DNA of 64,000 nucleotides from Vulcaniibacterium tengchongense (GTDB lineage Bacteria > Pseudomonadota > Gammaproteobacteria > Xanthomonadales > Xanthomonadaceae): NCBI RefSeq assembly GCF_003814555.1, contig NZ_RKQN01000001.1, positions 310,001 through 374,000 on the forward strand, written 5' to 3'. Made by a program: the position numbers and the translations under genes. The notes beneath the pieces were generated by a model. The model worked only from the letters and a program-made list of their open reading frames with translations. It did no database searches and was not told where the DNA came from. Positions 25,805 to 34,196 of the stretch are shown piece after piece. Numbering within the stretch: the first letter of the stretch is position 1; each line of letters starts with the position of its first letter.

Positions 25805-27748
25805 CTAGCGTGCCGCGCTCAGTGGCGTCGGCTGCCCGGATCGCGTGAGCGCGTCGTCGGCCAGTGCGGGCCAGCGGCGCAACACCGCCGCGCGGATGCC
25901 GGCCACGTCGAGCCCGGCCTCGGCCAGCAGTTCCTCGCGGCTGGCGTGCTGCTGGAACGCGTCCGGCAGCCCCAGGTGCAGGATCGGCAAGGTCACGCCC
26001 TCGGCGGCCAGCAGTTCGGCCACACCCGAGCCGGCGCCGCCGGCGACGACGTTGTCCTCGAGGGTGACGAAGCCCTCGTGGCGGCGGGCCAGTTCCAGGA
26101 TCAGCGCGCGGTCCAGCGGCTTGACGAAGCGCATGTTGACCACGGTCAGGCCGAGTTCCTCGCCGACCCGCTCCGCCGCCGGCACGATCGCGCCGAACGC
26201 GAGCAGGGCGAGGCACGCGCCTTCGCGGCGCAGCTGCGCCTTGCCGATCGGCAGCGTCTCGAGCGTCGGCTGCACCGGCACGCCGGGCCCGCCGCCGCGC
26301 GGGTAGCGCACCGCCGCGGGGCCGGGATAGCGGTGGCCGGTGCTGAGCATCCTGCGGCACTCGTCCTCGTCGGCCGGCGCCATCACCACCATGTTCGGGA
26401 CGCAGCGCAGGTAGCTCAGGTCGAGGTTGCCGGCGTGGGTCGCGCCGTCGGGGCCGACCACGCCGCCGCGGTCGATGGCGAACAGCACGTCCAGGTTCTG
26501 GATCGCCACGTCGTGCACCAGCTGGTCGTAGCCGCGCTGCAGGAACGTCGAGTAGATCGCGCACACCGGCTTGGCGCCCTCGCAGGCCATGCCGGCGGCG
26601 AGGGTCACCGCGTGCTGCTCGGCGATGGCGACGTCGAAGTAGCGCTCCGGGTATTCCCTGCTGAAGCGCACCAGGCCGGAGCCCTCGCGCATCGCCGGGG
26701 TGATGCCCATCAGCTTCGGGTCGGCCGCGGCCATGTCGCACAGCCAGTCGCCGAACACGTCGGTGTAGGTCAGCTTCTTCGCGCCGGGCTTGCCGACCAC
26801 GCCCTGGGCCGGGTCGAACGGCCCGACCGCGTGGTAGCCGATCTGGTCGCCCTCGGCGAGCTCGTAGCCCTTGCCCTTGGTGGTGATGATGTGCAGCAGC
26901 TGCGGCCCCTTCAGGCCCTTGAGCGTCTTCAGCGTGCCGACCAGCGCGTCGATGTCGTGGCCGTCGATCGGGCCGGTGTAGTGGAAGCCGAGTTCCTCGA
27001 AGAAGGTGGACGGCACGAACATGCCCTTCCAGTGCTCCTCCCAGCGGCGCACGAACTTGGCCGGGCCGCGGTGCTTGTCGCCGAGCAGCTTCTTGCCGCC
27101 CTCGCGCAGCGCGTTGAGCGTGCGGCTGCCGGTGAGCCGGCCGAGCATGCGGGTGACGCCGCCGACGTTCTCCGAGATCGACATCTGGTTGTCGTTGAGG
27201 ATCACCAGCAGGTTCGGCTCGAGGCCGCCCGGTTCCTCGCCCATGCCGCCGGCGTGCGCCAGCGCCTCGAAGGCCATGCCCGCGGTCATCGCGCCGTCGC
27301 CGATCACCGCGACCACCTTGCGCTCGTCGCCGGCGCGCTGCAGCGCGATCGCCATGCCGAGCGCGGCCGAGATCGAGGTGGAGGAATGGCCGACCCCGAA
27401 GGTGTCGTACTCGGATTCCTCGCGCTTCGGGAACGGCGCCACGCCGCCCTTCTGCTTGACGGTGTGGATGGCGTCGCGGCGGCCGGTGAGGATCTTGTGC
27501 GGGTAGGTCTGGTGGCCCACGTCCCAGACCAGGCGATCGACCGGGGTATCGAACAGCCAGTGCAGGGCCACGGTCAGTTCGATCACGCCCAGGCCGGCGC
27601 CGAAATGGCCGCCGACCTTGGCCACCTGTTCGATCAGGTAGGCGCGCAGCTCGTCGGCGATCGGGCGCAGCTCCTCCTGCGGGAACCGGCGCAGATCGGC
27701 GGGGAACTGGATGCGCGACAGGCGCGGATAGCGTTGGGGGTCGATCAT
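25805..27748 (-). CDS. dxs: 1-deoxy-D-xylulose-5-phosphate synthase
   Basis: 647 aa (family about 620-640). It condenses pyruvate and glyceraldehyde-3-phosphate with thiamine diphosphate, the first step of the MEP isoprenoid pathway. Visible: the N-terminal [17 protein letters not shown]; the ThDP/Mg motif [30 protein letters not shown]; the pyrimidine-binding domain with catalytic Glu in [15 protein letters not shown]; and the C-terminal transketolase domain with RYPRGGG. The ATG at 27748 fits the conserved [13 protein letters not shown] start. On the same strand the lipid operon follows 43 bases downstream. Confidence 0.97.
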   Translation of the reverse strand: MIDPQRYPRLSRIQFPADLRRFPQEELRPIADELRAYLIEQVAKVGGHFGAGLGVIELTVALHWLFDTPVDRLVWDVGHQTYPHKILTGRRDAIHTVKQKGGVAPFPKREESEYDTFGVGHSSTSISAALGMAIALQRAGDERKVVAVIGDGAMTAGMAFEALAHAGGMGEEPGGLEPNLLVILNDNQMSISENVGGVTRMLGRLTGSRTLNALREGGKKLLGDKHRGPAKFVRRWEEHWKGMFVPSTFFEELGFHYTGPIDGHDIDALVGTLKTLKGLKGPQLLHIITTKGKGYELAEGDQIGYHAVGPFDPAQGVVGKPGAKKLTYTDVFGDWLCDMAAADPKLMGITPAMREGSGLVRFSREYPERYFDVAIAEQHAVTLAAGMACEGAKPVCAIYSTFLQRGYDQLVHDVAIQNLDVLFAIDRGGVVGPDGATHAGNLDLSYLRCVPNMVVMAPADEDECRRMLSTGHRYPGPAAVRYPRGGGPGVPVQPTLETLPIGKAQLRREGACLALLAFGAIVPAAERVGEELGLTVVNMRFVKPLDRALILELARRHEGFVTLEDNVVAGGAGSGVAELLAAEGVTLPILHLGLPDAFQQHASREELLAEAGLDVAGIRAAVLRRWPALADDALTRSGQPTPLSAAR

Positions 27749-27968
27749 CGCGACGGCATCGGGGGCAAGTCGGACATTGTCCCGCCGCCGTCCGGGAGGG
27801 GCAAGGCGCGGCCGCGGCGCCGGCCGCTGCGGAGCGCGCCACGGGGGCGGTGCGGCGATGCGTCAAATCGCGTGCGCGCCGCGGCGATGCGGTTGCGCGC
27901 GGCGCGCAAACGGTGTCAGGCGTGGCGCGGCCTCGGCGGGCGGGCCGCCAAGGCCGCGGCAGGTGCCG

Positions 27969-29030
27969 TCAGCGGCCGCGCAGGCGGCCGAACAGGCCGG
28001 GCTTCGGCGGCTCCGCCGGCTCCGGCTCGCGCTCGGCCTCGGCGTGGCCGCTGGCCAGATGGGCGTTGACGAAGTCCGCGACCTCGGCCAGCGCGACGCC
28101 AGCGGCCTCGGCGATCTCCGGCAGGGTGGCCGGCCCCTTCATCATCGCCGTGGCGATGCGGAAATGCTTGGGGAATTCGCGCTCGGTCTGCGGCCACTTG
28201 ACCATGCGGTAGCGCGCCTGCGGGTCGTGTTCCGGCGCCAGCTGGCCGCGGCCGGCGAGCAGGTGGCCGAACCAGACCAGCCGGGTCAGCGGCATGGCGG
28301 TGCCGAGGGCGGCGGTGGCGGCGCTCCAGGCGGCGGCGTCGAGCGGCTCGAAGTCGGCGCGCTCGAACTCGGCCTCGAACCGGCCGGCGAGCGGCTTCAG
28401 TGCCGCCGGGCCGTAGTACTCGCGCAGGTCGGCGTCGATCAGCAGGGTCTCGCCGCCGCCGCCGAGGCGCAGCCGGCCCTGCAGGCGGCCCGGCGCCAGC
28501 CAGTCGAGCAGGCGGCGGCCTTCGCGCACCGGAACGTCCGCGGTCCGCGGCGGCCCGGCCGTGGCCGGGCCTTCGGGCTCGGCCGGGGCGGGGCCCGGCG
28601 CCGCTTCCAGCGGGATGTCCACGGCGCTGTCCAGCACCGGCGCCGGCTCGCGTGGCGCGGGTTCTTGTCGGGCGGCTGCCGGCATCGGCGTGGGCGCGGG
28701 CGCCGGTGCCGCGGGCGCGACCCCGGCCTGGGCCGCGATCCCGCCCAGCAGCGCCGCCAGGCTGGCGGCGTCGAACGGCTGGGCCAGGCGGTGGTCGGCC
28801 TGGCTGCGCTGGGCCGCGGTCAACGCGATCACCTGCTTGCCGGCGGCGTGCAGGCGCAGCCAGCTCATCGGCCCGTACATGCTGTCCATGTCGACGACGA
28901 CGTAGTCGGCCTCGCTGTCCGGCGCCAGCCGCCAGATCCCGCCGAGGCGGGCGTTGGCGCTGTCGAAGGCCGCGCGCAGCGCGGTTTCGGTGGCCGGATC
29001 CATGCCGGTGAGGCCGAGGGTCAAGGGCAT
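27969..29030 (-). CDS. Hypothetical protein with receiver-like N-terminus and Pro/Ala linker
   Basis: 353 aa, not recognised. Residues 1-95 (MPLTLGLTGMDPATETAL, DYVVVDMDSMYG, KQVIALTA) read like an alternating beta/alpha domain reminiscent of a degenerate receiver. Residues about 100-165 are a Pro/Ala/Glu linker, likely disordered. The rest includes LIDADLREYYGPAALKPL and a C-terminal helical part, FRIATAMMKGPATLPEIAEAAGV, resembling a winged-helix or regulatory segment. No signal peptide or membrane segment. The high Pro/Ala content makes homology by eye unreliable. It lies between the HNH nuclease gene and dxs, all on the minus strand. Confidence 0.75.
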   Translation of the reverse strand: MPLTLGLTGMDPATETALRAAFDSANARLGGIWRLAPDSEADYVVVDMDSMYGPMSWLRLHAAGKQVIALTAAQRSQADHRLAQPFDAASLAALLGGIAAQAGVAPAAPAPAPTPMPAAARQEPAPREPAPVLDSAVDIPLEAAPGPAPAEPEGPATAGPPRTADVPVREGRRLLDWLAPGRLQGRLRLGGGGETLLIDADLREYYGPAALKPLAGRFEAEFERADFEPLDAAAWSAATAALGTAMPLTRLVWFGHLLAGRGQLAPEHDPQARYRMVKWPQTEREFPKHFRIATAMMKGPATLPEIAEAAGVALAEVADFVNAHLASGHAEAEREPEPAEPPKPGLFGRLRGR

Positions 29031-29206
29031 CGTACGGTCCGGGTGTCGTGTGGCGTGGTGGGCGAGTGTTACGGACGCCACCACCGCCGTCAACGCGCCT
29101 GCCGCGTCGGTTCCGGGCGATTCGCGGCAGTCTTTCCGGGGCGGCGCCGCCGGCGCGGGCGCGGCCCCGCGCGCGGTCGCGATGCGGTCAGCCGCTGGCG
29201 CGGAGC

Positions 29207-29869
29207 TCAGCTGGCCAGCTTGGACTTCTTCGGCAGCTGGCTCTTCAGGAACGCCATCTGGTCGGCGAGGATGTTGCGGTTGGACAGGATCAGGTGCTCG
29301 ATCCAGCTCGGCCGGTACGGCACCGCCAGCAGCGGCATGCCGGCCTGCTGCGGAGTGCGGTTGCCCTTGCGCGAGTTGCAGTGGAAGCAGGCGGCGACCA
29401 CGTTCTCCCAGACGTCGCGGCCGCCCTTCGACACCGGCAGCACGTGGTCGCGGGTGAGCTGCGCGCGGCTGAAGGCGCCGCCGCAGTAGAGGCACAGGTA
29501 ACCGTCGCGGGCGAACAGCGCGGCGTTGGTCAGCGCCGGAGTGGGCTCGGCATGGGCGCGGGCGTGACCGCGCGCGGCGACGATCGGGTGCAGCTCGATC
29601 ACGCTCTGCTCGCCGGTCAGGCGGCTGGTGCCGCCGTGCACCGTCAGGCAGGGATCGCCGAGGGTCCAGGCGACCGCGCCGCGCGCGTACAGGCAGGCCG
29701 CGTCCTGCCAGCTGATCCAGTCCAGGGCGCGGCCGTGCGCGTCGAGCGAGAGCAGCCGCACCGCATCGAGGCGGCTGGGGAGGCGGCGGGGAGCCGCGAT
29801 GGGGACGAAGCCCGGATCCGGTTCGGTTCCGGCGCGGACCAGGCGCAGCGTCGCTCTGTCGGTCTCCAT
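29207..29869 (-). CDS. HNH endonuclease family protein
   Basis: 220 aa. The HNH zinc-finger core is complete: LFARDGYLCLYCGG, then LTRDHVLPVSKGGRDVWEN with the catalytic His, then AACFHCNSRKGNRT. The cysteine pairs CxxC and CxxC bind a structural zinc. N-terminal residues 1-110 form an extra domain with a conserved-looking LDWISWQDAACLYARGA segment, typical of free-standing chromosomal HNH proteins of proteobacteria. Target and role are unknown; no restriction methylase or phage gene is near. ATG at 29869. Confidence 0.88.
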   Translation of the reverse strand: METDRATLRLVRAGTEPDPGFVPIAAPRRLPSRLDAVRLLSLDAHGRALDWISWQDAACLYARGAVAWTLGDPCLTVHGGTSRLTGEQSVIELHPIVAARGHARAHAEPTPALTNAALFARDGYLCLYCGGAFSRAQLTRDHVLPVSKGGRDVWENVVAACFHCNSRKGNRTPQQAGMPLLAVPYRPSWIEHLILSNRNILADQMAFLKSQLPKKSKLAS

Positions 29870-30199
29870 CGGGCCACCAGCTTATACGCTATCGGTGACA
29901 GTTTGTGTATCCGCACCCGGGCGGGCTCCGCCCTGCGCGATCTGCAAGCACGTCCGCACCGCTCGCCGCTCGGGGGCCGGCGCGGGAGACGGGAGCGCTG
30001 CGGCATCTCGGCGGCCGGCAAGGCCACGCTGCGACAGCCGCAGCGGCCGCGGGAGGGCAGGGCGCAGCCGCCGCGTTGCGACGGGCTCGATGGGCCCGTT
30101 GCACTCGTCCCGTCCCGCGTTCGCGTCGCGCCCACGGGACGGGAGGGCGGTCGCGCGGAAGCCATCGCACCGGCTCCGGCGCGGCGACGCCGCGACGTT
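29870..30199. other. Intergenic region, no gene seen
   Basis: 330 bases between the HNH gene start and the acyl-CoA dehydrogenase stop. On the minus strand a TATAAG -10-like element lies close to the HNH gene (around 29881-29886) with only a weak -35. No RNA gene or terminator was recognised; open frames lack ribosome sites. Confidence 0.4.
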
Positions 30200-31972
30200 T
30201 CAGCCGTCGAGTTCGGGCAAGGCCGCAAGCCCGCTCTCGATCGCCGCCGCATGCGCGAGGGTGCGCGGCAGCACGCGCGCGAAGTAGAAGCGCGCGGTGG
30301 CGCGCTTGTCGTCCTTCAGCGCCTGCGAGCCGCGCGCTTCGGCCGCGGCCACGCTGCGCGCCCAGCAATACGCCAGCGCGACGTAGCCCGAATACAGCAG
30401 GTAGTCGTAGGCCGCCGCGCCGATCTCCTCGGCGTTGCCGGCGGCGCGGGCGACGATGCGCTGCGTCAGGTGCTGCCATTCGGCCGCCTTGGCGCGCAGC
30501 GGGCCGACGAACTCGGCGAGCGCGGCGTTGCCGGCGTGCGCGTCGCAGAACGCTTCGATCCGCGCCAGCAGCACCCGCAGCCCGGCGCCCTGCAGCTGCA
30601 CGATCTTGCGCCCGAGCAGGTCCAGCGCCTGGATGCCGGTGGTGCCTTCGTACAGGGTGGTGATGCGCGCGTCGCGGGCGAGCTGCTCCATGCCGTGCTC
30701 GGCGATGTAGCCGTGGCCGCCGAAGCACTGCAGCGCGTGGTAGGTGCACTCCACGCCCCATTCGGTCAGGCAGGCCTTGACGATCGGCGTGAGCAGGCCG
30801 AGCAGCGCCTCGGCCTGTTCGCGCTCGGCGGCGTCCGGCGCATGCGCGGCGATGTCGACCTGCAGGCCGGCGTCGTAGCCGAGCACGCGCCCGCCCTCGA
30901 CCAGCGCCTTGCAGGTCAGCAGCATGCGGCGCACGTCCGGGTGCACGACGATCGGGTCGGCCGGCTTGTCCGGATATCGCGGCCCGGACGGCGCGCGCAT
31001 CTGCAGCCGTTCGCGCGCGTAGCGCAGCGCGTTCTGCAGCGCGCGGTCGGACAGCCCCAGGCCTTGCAGCCCGACCGCAAGCCGGGCGGTGTTCATCATG
31101 GTGAACATCGCCGCCAGGCCTTTGTGCGGCTGGCCGACCCGCCAGCCCTGCGCGCCGTCGAAGTTCATCACGCACGTGGCCGAGCCGTGGATGCCCATCT
31201 TGTGCTCGAGGCTGCCGCAGCGCACCGCGTTGCGCTCGCCCGGGGCGCCGTCGCGGCCGACCTTCACCTTCGGCACCACGAACAGCGAGATGCCGCGGCT
31301 GCCGGCCGGCGCGTCGGGCAGCCGCGCCAGCACCAGGTGGACGATGTTGTCGGTGAAGTCGTGCTCGCCGGCGGTGATGAAGATCTTGGTGCCGGTGATC
31401 GCGTAGCTGCCGTCGGCCTGCGGCTCGGCGCGGGTCTTGAGCAGGCCGAGGTCGCTGCCGCAGTGCGGCTCGGTCAGGCACATGGTGCCGGTCCAGCGGC
31501 CTTCGACCAGCGGCTTGAGGAAGGCTTCCCGCTGCCACGGCTCGCCGTGGTGCAGCAGCGCTTCGGTGGCGCCGTGCGAGAGCAGCGGGAAGTTGCCCCA
31601 GGACAGGTTGGCGGCGTCGATCATTTCCTTCAGCGGCACGCCGAGCGCATGCGGCAGGCCCTGGCCGCCGAACTCCACCGGTGCGGTCAGCGCCGGCCAG
31701 CCGCCTTCGACGTACTGCGCGTACGCCTGTTTGAACCCGGCCGGCGTGGTCACCGCGCCCGTGTCGCGGTCGAGGGCGCACCCTTCGCGGTCGCCGACCG
31801 CATTGAGCGGGGCGAGCACCGTCTCGGCGAAGCGCGCGCCCTCCTCGAGCACCGCGTCGAGCACGTCGCGGGTCGCGTCGGCGAAGCCGAGGCGCTCGAA
31901 GGTGCGCCCGGCGTCGAGCACGTCGAACAGGGCGAAACGCATGTCGGCCAGAGGGGCTTGGTAGGCGCTCAT
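30200..31972 (-). CDS. Acyl-CoA dehydrogenase, long form (DmdC-like, with C-terminal extension)
   Basis: 590 aa, about 200 longer than short/medium-chain enzymes. FAD-dependent alpha,beta-desaturation of acyl-CoA. MCLTEPHCGSDLGLLKTRA is the FAD/substrate loop, and DARITTLYEGTTGIQALDLL carries the catalytic Glu. The N-terminal FALFDVLDAGRTF and the extra C-terminal domain match the subgroup containing 3-methylmercaptopropionyl-CoA dehydrogenase (DmdC) and related enzymes in many non-DMSP organisms. I would not assign sulfur metabolism from this alone. Probably linked to fatty acid use. The start MSAYQAPLADMRF fits the family. Confidence 0.92.
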   Translation of the reverse strand: MSAYQAPLADMRFALFDVLDAGRTFERLGFADATRDVLDAVLEEGARFAETVLAPLNAVGDREGCALDRDTGAVTTPAGFKQAYAQYVEGGWPALTAPVEFGGQGLPHALGVPLKEMIDAANLSWGNFPLLSHGATEALLHHGEPWQREAFLKPLVEGRWTGTMCLTEPHCGSDLGLLKTRAEPQADGSYAITGTKIFITAGEHDFTDNIVHLVLARLPDAPAGSRGISLFVVPKVKVGRDGAPGERNAVRCGSLEHKMGIHGSATCVMNFDGAQGWRVGQPHKGLAAMFTMMNTARLAVGLQGLGLSDRALQNALRYARERLQMRAPSGPRYPDKPADPIVVHPDVRRMLLTCKALVEGGRVLGYDAGLQVDIAAHAPDAAEREQAEALLGLLTPIVKACLTEWGVECTYHALQCFGGHGYIAEHGMEQLARDARITTLYEGTTGIQALDLLGRKIVQLQGAGLRVLLARIEAFCDAHAGNAALAEFVGPLRAKAAEWQHLTQRIVARAAGNAEEIGAAAYDYLLYSGYVALAYCWARSVAAAEARGSQALKDDKRATARFYFARVLPRTLAHAAAIESGLAALPELDG

Positions 31973-32064
31973 CGGATCGGCTCCGGAATTCGTGGTTCGA
32001 GCAAACGCTTGTTTGGTTCCGCGGCGCGGCGCGCCGGCCGCGGCGCACGGCAGGGAAGGTTCGG

Positions 32065-32547
32065 TCAGCGCATCACGCCGGGCAGCCCGGGCGCGGGGCT
32101 CAGGGCGCTGTTGCGCTCGATCTCGAAGCTGCGCGGCTTGGCTTCTTCGGGCGTGGCGTCGACGCTGCCGGCGAGCGTGTAGTTCACGCTGCGGCCGGCG
32201 GCGAGCGCGTCGGCGACCGCGAGCTTGGCCGCGAGCTGCGGCGCGAACACCACCGTGACCACATCGGCCGATTCCGGCGCGACCGACAGCGCCGGCTGCG
32301 CGGCCAGGCGGCCGGCGTCGGCGTCGCCGATGCGCAACGCCAGGTCGATGCGGTCGAAGCGCATCGGGACGCTGCTGAAGTTCTCGATGCGCAGTTCGGT
32401 GGACCAGCGGCCGTCGGCCTGCACGGTGAGCTGCTGGATGCGCGCGGAGGGTTCGGACACGCGCCGCACCGGACCGCTGGCGCAGGCCGCCAGCAGCACG
32501 GCGCACAGCGCCCATGCCGTCCAACGCAGAAGCCGCATCGCTTTCAT
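32065..32547 (-). CDS. LEA14-like (water stress/hypersensitive response domain) lipoprotein
   Basis: 160 aa. The lipoprotein signal is MKAMRLLRWTAWALCAVLL ending in lipobox LAAC (Cys at about residue 22), so it is probably anchored in the outer membrane. The rest (LTVQADGRWSTELRIENFSS, IDLALRIGDADAG, VDATPEEAKPRSF) fits the LEA type 2 / WHy beta-sandwich. The start at 32547 is set by a GAGGAG ribosome site 7 bases upstream; a longer ATG version (32568) bypasses this site. Function unknown; homologues are often envelope or stress related. Confidence 0.8.
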   Translation of the reverse strand: MKAMRLLRWTAWALCAVLLAACASGPVRRVSEPSARIQQLTVQADGRWSTELRIENFSSVPMRFDRIDLALRIGDADAGRLAAQPALSVAPESADVVTVVFAPQLAAKLAVADALAAGRSVNYTLAGSVDATPEEAKPRSFEIERNSALSPAPGLPGVMR

Positions 32548-32958
32548 TCCGTCGCTCCTCGGGGACACCGGAGCGCGAGCATACTACGGCGCATGGGCAG
32601 CGCTGCGGCGCCCGCGCCGGGTCGGCGGAAGCCGGCCGCGGACCCGGGCACGGCGACAGGCCGGGTCCGCGCGCAGGCCGCCGGCGGCTTCGGCGGGTGG
32701 GGCGCGTCGGGGGTCCGAACCGAAGGCGTGTGCGGCCGATGCGCCGAGGGACAGCGCGCGTCGGTCGGGGAAGGACGAAACGTCCGGGCGCCGCGATACA
32801 CGGCGGATAGGGCGGCGTTGCCGCGGCCTGGCGCGCCCGGCGCACGGCGCGATGAAGCCAGGCGGGCGGCATCGGTGGCGACCGCAGCGCCGGCATGCGC
32901 CCGTGGGCGGCTGCCGAATGGCGGGGCGCGCGTCGCGGTGCACGCGCGCCGCGAGGCC
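32548..32958. other. Intergenic region, promoter of the LEA14-like gene and no other gene seen
   Basis: 411 bases. On the minus strand GAGGAG (32555-32560) and a TAGTAT -10-like element (about 32580-32585) serve the lipoprotein gene. The remainder has several overlapping open frames on both strands that are Arg/Pro/Ala-rich with no ribosome site, and I regard them as shadows of high GC. Confidence 0.4.
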
Positions 32959-33141
32959 TCAGGCGGTGGCCGGTGCGAACGCGTGGGCGAGCAGCGCCAG
33001 CGCGGCGGCGCTGGTCCAGGCCGCGAGGTAGCGCGGCAACGCCGCGTGCAGGCGCTGGCGCCGCGAGGTCGCGATGCGCGCGCCGGCGCGGCGCGGGCGC
33101 ACGGGGGCCGGCCGCGCGCAGCGTTCTTCGGTGATGGCCAT
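32959..33141 (-). CDS. Possible small membrane protein
   Basis: 60 aa. A highly basic N-terminal half (AITEERCARPAPVRPRRAGA) is followed by a C-terminal hydrophobic stretch, PRYLAAWTSAAALALLAHAF, that could span the membrane. The ATG at 33141 has only a weak GAG-type ribosome site. Nothing about the family is recognised, and GC-rich shadow coding is the main alternative. Confidence 0.35.
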   Translation of the reverse strand: MAITEERCARPAPVRPRRAGARIATSRRQRLHAALPRYLAAWTSAAALALLAHAFAPATA

Positions 33142-33350
33142 CTCGCGCGCCCCTGCGCGCTGATTCCGTTGTCCCCCGGCAGGCCGGCCGCCGTGTCGGC
33201 GATGTCTCCGTGTCCCTTGCCGTTCGTTCTTCTTCCCTGCCGTGCCGCGTCCGTTCGCGCCCGCGTTCCCTGCCGTGGCGGCCGGCTGCCGAGGTGGGGG
33301 CAGGATCGGCGCATTTGCTGCCGGCGGAAATCGGCGGGCGCCGCGCCCGA

Positions 33351-33370
33351 GGGTAGGAATTTTCCTACCC
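33351..33370. promoter_or_regulatory. Perfect inverted repeat, possible operator for the EF-hand gene
   Basis: GGGTAGGAA and TTCCTACCC separated by TT, 129 bases before the EF-hand gene. It is the only AT-containing island in a very GC-rich stretch. The half-site resembles the TTTCCTA heptamer bound as inverted pairs by NarL/FixJ-type regulators such as BvgA. Which regulator binds here is unknown. Confidence 0.5.
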
Positions 33371-33498
33371 CGGTTCCGTCGGGAGGATCCCGTGCGCTGT
33401 CCGGGGGATGAACGCGCACGGCCGGCGGTCAACGGCGGCGATGGGCGGGCGTTTCCTTCCGCGCAGGCGCCCTTCGCGCCGCTATCAGGAGAGACCCG

Positions 33499-34125
33499 AT
33501 GAAACTGCACGTCCTCACCCTCGCCGCCGCGCTGGGCGCCACGCTCGCGGGGGCGGCCCTCGCCCGGCCCGATGCCGGGCAGCCGTGGCCGATGCGCCAC
33601 CTCGACGCCAACGGCGACGGCGCGATCGATCGCAACGAGGCCGCCGCGCATCCGCGCCTGGCGGCGAAGTTCGACGGCCTGGACAAGAACCGCGACGGCA
33701 AGCTCGACGCGTCCGAGCGGCCCTCGCGCGCGTCCGGGCGCGGCCGCGGCCATCACGGGCCCGGCGACCGCCTGGTGCGCATCGCCGAAGCCGACCGCGA
33801 CGGCGACGGCCGCATCGGCCGCAGCGAGGCCGCGGGGCTGAGGCGCATCGGCGGGCAGTTCGCGCAGATCGACCGCAACGGCGACGGCTACCTGGTGCGC
33901 AGCGAGTTGCAGGCCTACCACCAGCGCATGCGCGGCCAGCGCCAAGCCGAGTTCGCCCGGCGCGCCGAGCAGCGTTTTGCCGCCGCCGACCTCAACCGCG
34001 ACGGCAGGCTGAGCAAGGTCGAGGTCGGCGAGAAGATGCCGCGGCTGGCCAAGGCCTTCGCCTTCCTCGACGAGGACCGCGACGGCTATCTGACCCGCCG
34101 GGATCTGGCGCCGCCGGCGCGTTGA
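33499..34125 (+). CDS. Secreted calcium-binding EF-hand protein (six loops)
   Basis: 208 aa. Signal peptide MKLHVLTLAAALGATLAGAALA. Six EF-hand loops of DxNxDGxxxxxE type start at residues 36, 62, 99, 125, 164 and 191; the last ends in Asp rather than Glu. A His/Gly/Arg spacer lies around 75-90. Such periplasmic or secreted EF-hand proteins are common in xanthomonads and may buffer calcium or sense it. AGGAGA at 33487-33492 is the ribosome site. Preceded by a perfect inverted repeat (33351-33370), followed by a terminator, convergent with the membrane-linked sigma factor gene. Confidence 0.9.
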   Translation: MKLHVLTLAAALGATLAGAALARPDAGQPWPMRHLDANGDGAIDRNEAAAHPRLAAKFDGLDKNRDGKLDASERPSRASGRGRGHHGPGDRLVRIAEADRDGDGRIGRSEAAGLRRIGGQFAQIDRNGDGYLVRSELQAYHQRMRGQRQAEFARRAEQRFAAADLNRDGRLSKVEVGEKMPRLAKAFAFLDEDRDGYLTRRDLAPPAR

Positions 34126-34147
34126 GCCGCCGCTCTGCGTTCTTCCA

Positions 34148-34178
34148 ACCGCGCCGCCCGCGGGCGCGGTTTCTTTTC
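34148..34178 (+). terminator. Terminator after the EF-hand gene
   Basis: AACCGCGCC (34148-34156) pairs with GGCGCGGTT (34164-34172), 7-base loop, followed by TCTTTTC. It can also act for the convergent sigma factor gene ending at 34197. Confidence 0.65.
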
Positions 34179-34196
34179 GCGCTCGCGCGGCCGGGG

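Noticed and set aside
29048-32182. 1044-codon plus-strand open frame
   Set aside because: Antisense to the HNH nuclease and acyl-CoA dehydrogenase, both with clear catalytic motifs.
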